Below, piece after piece: positions 63,501-64,000 of a stretch of DNA of 64,000 bases. The DNA lies in the NCBI RefSeq assembly GCF_020172085.1, contig NZ_JAIVAT010000003.1, positions 124,001-188,000 on the forward strand, read 5' to 3'. Position numbers and translations under genes: made by a program. Each line of letters begins with the position of its first letter. The first letter of the stretch is position 1. The stretch comes from Rossellomorea aquimaris (GTDB lineage Bacteria; Bacillota; Bacilli; Bacillales; Bacillaceae_B). The notes beneath the pieces were generated by a model, which worked only from the letters and a program-made list of their open reading frames with translations, searched no databases and was not told the DNA's origin.

Positions 63501-63692
63501 ATTTGGGATAAATCTAAACGCAGAAATGGACAATGGGATATGGGGCATACACCGGGAAACAAATATTCTGAGGTTCATGAACTTTACATGAATGGTACTA
63601 TGACAAAGAAGGAATTCTTAGCTTGGTATAAGGACCCTGCAAACTATAGACCAGAATTGCCAAGTACGAACCGAGGTCATAAGTATGAATAA
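54510..63692 (+). CDS. WapA/Rhs-type secreted polymorphic toxin with C-terminal GH-E nuclease
   Basis: About 3060 residues. Order: signal peptide (MRKKMKAFLTIQMIAVMILA, ending FAEE); WapA-like N-terminal region; DNRLRE-type domain (~315-485); fibronectin-III-like domains (~490-830); two carbohydrate-binding-like modules in tandem (~865-1195); further beta domains; Rhs entry segment GNGYVNISSGNLVYQS (~1625). About 1000 residues of YD repeats lead to the Rhs core GRFISQDTYSG ... NPINFVDPTGHF (~2790-2825), then a pretoxin linker. The last ~95 residues form an HNH/Endo VII-superfamily nuclease of the GH-E type (WDMGHTPGNKYSEVHELY ... TNRGHKYE). ATG 54510 has AAGGGG upstream. The shell would deliver the nuclease to neighbouring cells. 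Confidence 0.93.
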   Translation: MRKKMKAFLTIQMIAVMILASLPMSVFAEEFKRSSQEQKEPKIEPLSEGKEYSKTEVVNETEYKDLKPGDEIVEERTENSKVFYSGDNKITKNIYFEPIHKKNEKNGELEEISTHLVEDASDKNEVETENANLLSSFQKKMKNGQYATFEVDGHTITYSILGASQQGESSITPQDVNASYEENRILHKSIFPDIDLRNIAFGDETKEDIILHSYKGFNTFTFQLDTDLKGELTSNGDIEFSDQNEKSIFTIPKPYMEDSNYDDHKGENARSENVKLRLTPNEEGYVLTIEADDEWLSDPDRVYPVYIDPSTSLGTTMDTFVMSKYPTTNYNSGKWDSSQGQYVLKIGEYDSTTGMCYAFLKPQTDGLTPQKGYMVDKATLNLYVTHAYYANSPNGLWIDRVNGNWSSSSLNWNNKPSSTNLTSVNVGRDQWAKADVTQVVKEWNKGTRTNYGFKLHTNGNKMTHWKKVVSASNSSNKPYVSVTYTTLGAAQQPTVKAYSSGKNTGTGYFDLSWSKVTGATGYKVAIFNGKEYQHFDVKNTTSWSTKGKKIWPTPAEIERGTYGLHRDGKGTEFPNDPKSTYVASGGKYTNSHNYWFRVIAYNSEFNVETDISSPAMPTLPDSTRPNVPRTPTVTIQDGPVNSGDSASAILSWKEVTDLPSGIDSGISYYEVQKSINGSWSSAGSVKHTGSNTYKLTVDDLPDDATVAFRVRAFDAKGNDSGYATSSDYKTKDRTSPSTPVSLNVSPSVWSTAKTHTLSWTGITDNQILEAIEYKVDDQPWDSLGVNSESGSAKIPGELKDGIHTVQVRGKDREGNTGQPKSVKIYKDTTAPSISFVSPAENDTIKGIEDIHVRVVNPSPQTTFTNLIHNGDFAQGMEGWTERRSYDSGTTSVEDASGASKDVMVLKLSPVSSSPGTDFGLLATTYDVNLKANTTYTLKGKIRTNLKEANAFFNVESLSKDGKHLQWNDSRTTQLTGVQDWTNHELTFTTPASTEKGRIYLEVDHHSDRGQGLAWFDGISLTEKGKAVNLIQNGDFSSGLEGWTETKANNIGEAQVVEDPTVLSQGDGEKETISIKIKSDSTSPGSELGYLATTYDVTVKPNTTYKITGMIKTNLANANAFFNVNSLKNDGASLSWDDNRDHQLTGVNGWTEQELVFTTPKDTTRARLYLEVDHWNKEASGTAWFDSIRFEEVDQSSSASPYSWTLSYGEGKTPTKYTTLKTGTTSLHDLTYAWNTSDLKEETEYTLRLTAKDEAGNTGEKTTHVMKAKDTTSIAPAIQVTNPIHEGIVTDALQKVEYQIKNLSLNTLSQALEGFEQVDVFINSTLVKHMGPSEKTTTFDATAYHEGSKNQLYLRGKDAEGAYHYSTFAYRTQGIVDGFEGEEFIGSLSNVVRNGQKVMISGSARSGSIESVTKSVSGNISTVHLSTVEETPSGTSITYEASADGGHTWEEVHPNQTHALSHTGSTLTLRATLNASSTGVSPVLDSWDSEVVYVNKQGNAFNVQLIDVPTNLTATPNVNYMTYLRWNASSTEGVTYSIYRSSTPGFTPSKDTLVAEGVKDSYWNDFQLHYGQTFYYQVVAVKEMKGKERQSLPSNEAWAKSVDQDEVQKQLGLQDFWGYSSFPTATGNGYVNISSGNLVYQSSDFVSVSPQLAMVMRRSFNSQSTTKTPLGYGWDFSFNTALMKEYDDQEQEVGLILKDGDGSLHRFTKKADGGYETPQGIHMTLTKHTDGSYEILRKDQIKYLFDPQMKLIKLTEPNGNALTFVYDSIRGNLKIVINNIGDKTYLFYDHKDRLEKVVDPAQREYHFDYKDSSDRLAKVYQQIGNVTYAEEYKYDDNNQELRGIVDPEKYETKIQYKNGKVLKVTDPISDYSTFAYTEGSTTITSDKGKTVSFTHNPNGTITSKTYEDQHKVNYEYNDDLLVEHMYTDNTIEGVKKTLHHRYTYDDRGNLLTSKDPLGHVTEYKGYNKMNLVKEIIEPVRDGVTAKTTFEYDDKGNLKETTDPEGRTISYTYDDVGNQVTMTNEFKQTTSYDYDAKGRIKKIKEPLGKVTEILEYDSQGNPVKIKDPKGLITTSEYDVLDRLVKTVDPKGYTVKRTYDWNHNLKDISDQKGNLTQFKYDKVGRLTKTIYANGDTEEIEYLVDAKQNEKIVYTDGEGRTSTEYYNEVGQLVQTEAQNTTTQFDYDDVGNMTKVTDGEGRVVESIYDELNRQTKVIVDPTGKKVVTQSQYDDQGNVVKGIDGEGYSTSYQYDKINRLKNVTKQVDGKQLVTSYEYDLLDNTWVKNKVTDALGRQKTTYLDALGRVRKEVNEGTTSDSSKMEQSFEYDLNGNLTKTIHNDGSTVQQEYDERNLMKKVTYGPKHWTRFEYDENGNRELMVDSKDGTTTTSSYAYDPKDRLKEEVQNGLKIAYQYDHSDNVTRVSYPTEEGDQQKDIDYQYDEYDRLESILVEGKKAQDFSYNQAGQVDHTNNYLAFDTGGSSFVKVDYDYNTLGKTETIRYTKDGQAKMEEYQMDYDQRGYMKTETTYTHFDDQEKTIEKAYQYNEAGQLTESKQGDNITTYAYDEVGNRKAMTEGKDSFVYSYNQFNQLEKTTKNGSLHATYVYDKRGNQQKEIVKKQIDGVLNDVTTNYTYDDANQLAQVETLTPGKDTSKVKNWYNGDGQRTRRDADGTITNYVYNENAVLYTADENNRKITENVLNPDGDIVASKRFDGNYKNQYFFYHYDLRGSVTNVVDSDAKRVKGYDYDDFGNIKEVGDKTFQNDVKFTGAVQDTSTGLHYMNSRYYSSDTGRFISQDTYSGNVFDPWTQHLYTYTSNNPINFVDPTGHFDVDPDGNKILPTGKYIAAPSKPSTSYRSTPSSHKQSKPSAQRAKAKVQAKSSGSSSKQRSIKQWVQTGLDLAGNAPGPLGAVSDGVNALIYLADGDYQNAALSGVAVLPGGSILKNGIKAGRTSSKMLKGMGNIPKKPYSNGRPSYGKGQVEQVWDNARDPITGKVYDPSGAEIIWDKSKRRNGQWDMGHTPGNKYSEVHELYMNGTMTKKEFLAWYKDPANYRPELPSTNRGHKYE
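57102..58086 (+). repeat. tandem duplicated carbohydrate-binding-like modules inside the Rhs protein
   Basis: Copies at ~57102-57576 and ~57591-58086 both read NLI-NGDF...GWTE, LATTYDV...NTTY, NANAFFNV-SL, QLTGV..WT..EL.FTTP, LYLEVDH and AWFDSI (with small changes): an internal duplication. Confidence 0.85.
63400..63692 (+). other. variable C-terminal toxin tip (GH-E nuclease) of the Rhs protein
   Basis: From about here the coding sequence becomes visibly AT-richer than the Rhs shell and matches the style of the following immunity gene. Conserved Gly-His-Glu residues are in WDMGHTPG and the SEVHE segment. This is the exchangeable part of polymorphic toxins. Confidence 0.75.
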
Positions 63693-63709
63693 GGGAGATA
63701 ATGATTTAA

Positions 63710-64000
63710 ATGGATATTAATAAAGCTGATTTTGGCACTATAATAATGTTTGGAACTCTCGAAGAATTTTTAGAGAAGTTGAAAATTGAAAATAAATCTA
63801 TTGAAGAGGTAGTAAACTTTGTTGATAAAAACGGTATTAGTTTACTTGGAAAATCATTAATTAGCAGAAAGTTTGATATAGCAAGGTTTTTATTAGACAA
63901 TAATGCAAATGTTAATATAATTTCAAATGAAGGATGTAATGAACTTCACTATTTAGCAGCAAATATTAATTATATAGGTGCTGTTGACATGGCATTTAAG
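63710..64000 (+). CDS. ankyrin-repeat protein, probable immunity protein (3' end beyond window)
   Basis: The frame opens at ATG 63710 and runs off the right edge. AAGGGAGATAA lies upstream. The product starts MDINKADFGTIIMFGTLEEF and contains ankyrin-type repeats (NGISLLGKSLISRKFDIARF, LLDNNANVNIISNEGCNELH, YLAANINYIGAVDMAF). It begins 18 bp after the toxin stop, is equally AT-rich, and ankyrin proteins are recurrent immunity proteins behind GH-E-type toxins, so I infer that it neutralises the nuclease. Confidence 0.8.
   Translation, partial: MDINKADFGTIIMFGTLEEFLEKLKIENKSIEEVVNFVDKNGISLLGKSLISRKFDIARFLLDNNANVNIISNEGCNELHYLAANINYIGAVDMAFK

Overview
The window looks like chromosome of a low-to-moderate GC Bacillaceae bacterium (Bacillus/Rossellomorea-like). 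The support is gene content: a complete rbsRKDACB operon, alanine dehydrogenase, the conserved Bacillus neighbourhood ytkL - ytoI - ytpI - nrnA, strong AGGAGG-type ribosome binding sites, frequent TTG/GTG starts and typical rho-independent terminators. The genus is inferred from content only.

Layout. 0-5 kb: tail of an M20 metallopeptidase, then debris (IS66 transposase remnant, DUF1259-like gene and a truncated relative), a small plus-strand cassette-like array, and a DUF6143-like gene. 5.5-6.3 kb: glycerophosphodiester phosphodiesterase. 6.4-11.3 kb: a minus-strand run of unrelated small single genes (membrane proteins, a signal peptidase I, lipoprotein, DUF4304, DUF3953, nucleotidyltransferase), mostly separated by copies of one palindromic repeat. 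11.4-17.5 kb: lipoprotein and the ribose operon with cre/RbsR-type operators. 17.5-29 kb: an accessory island behind rbsB. It begins and ends its first segment with two copies of the last 207 bp of rbsB, and carries toxin/immunity-like debris, a divergent Pycsar-type pair (cyclase plus DUF5706-like membrane effector), a second, larger cyclase-domain protein, and a 1174-residue NACHT/pentapeptide-repeat protein. 29-32.6 kb: NCS1 permease, ald, ytkL. 32.7-34.9 kb: a third cassette-like array with the same repeat. 35-38.6 kb: ytoI, ytpI, nrnA. 38.8-44.7 kb: a heterocycloanthracin/sonorensin-type thiazole/oxazole peptide (TOMM) cluster: Cys-every-third-residue precursor, ThiF-like maturation protein, YcaO cyclodehydratase, SagB-type dehydrogenase. 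44.8-54.2 kb: scattered single genes (methyltransferase, GGDEF cyclase, sphingomyelinase, DinB, darcynin, an effector-binding-domain protein with a striking promoter/operator/leader, DUF805). 54.5-64 kb: a 3060-residue WapA/Rhs-type secreted toxin ending in a GH-E nuclease, followed by the start of an ankyrin-repeat protein, probably its immunity gene.

How the parts fit together. The conserved backbone is interrupted by accessory blocks dedicated to conflict: phage defence (Pycsar, NACHT), bacteriocin production (TOMM) and contact or secreted toxin (Rhs). The least explained structure is a family of at least 14 copies of a palindromic element at gene boundaries in three separate blocks. Its orientation always follows the genes. 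Two blocks share an identical 17-nt promoter-like sequence at their 5' head. Together this resembles a gene-cassette system without a visible integrase.
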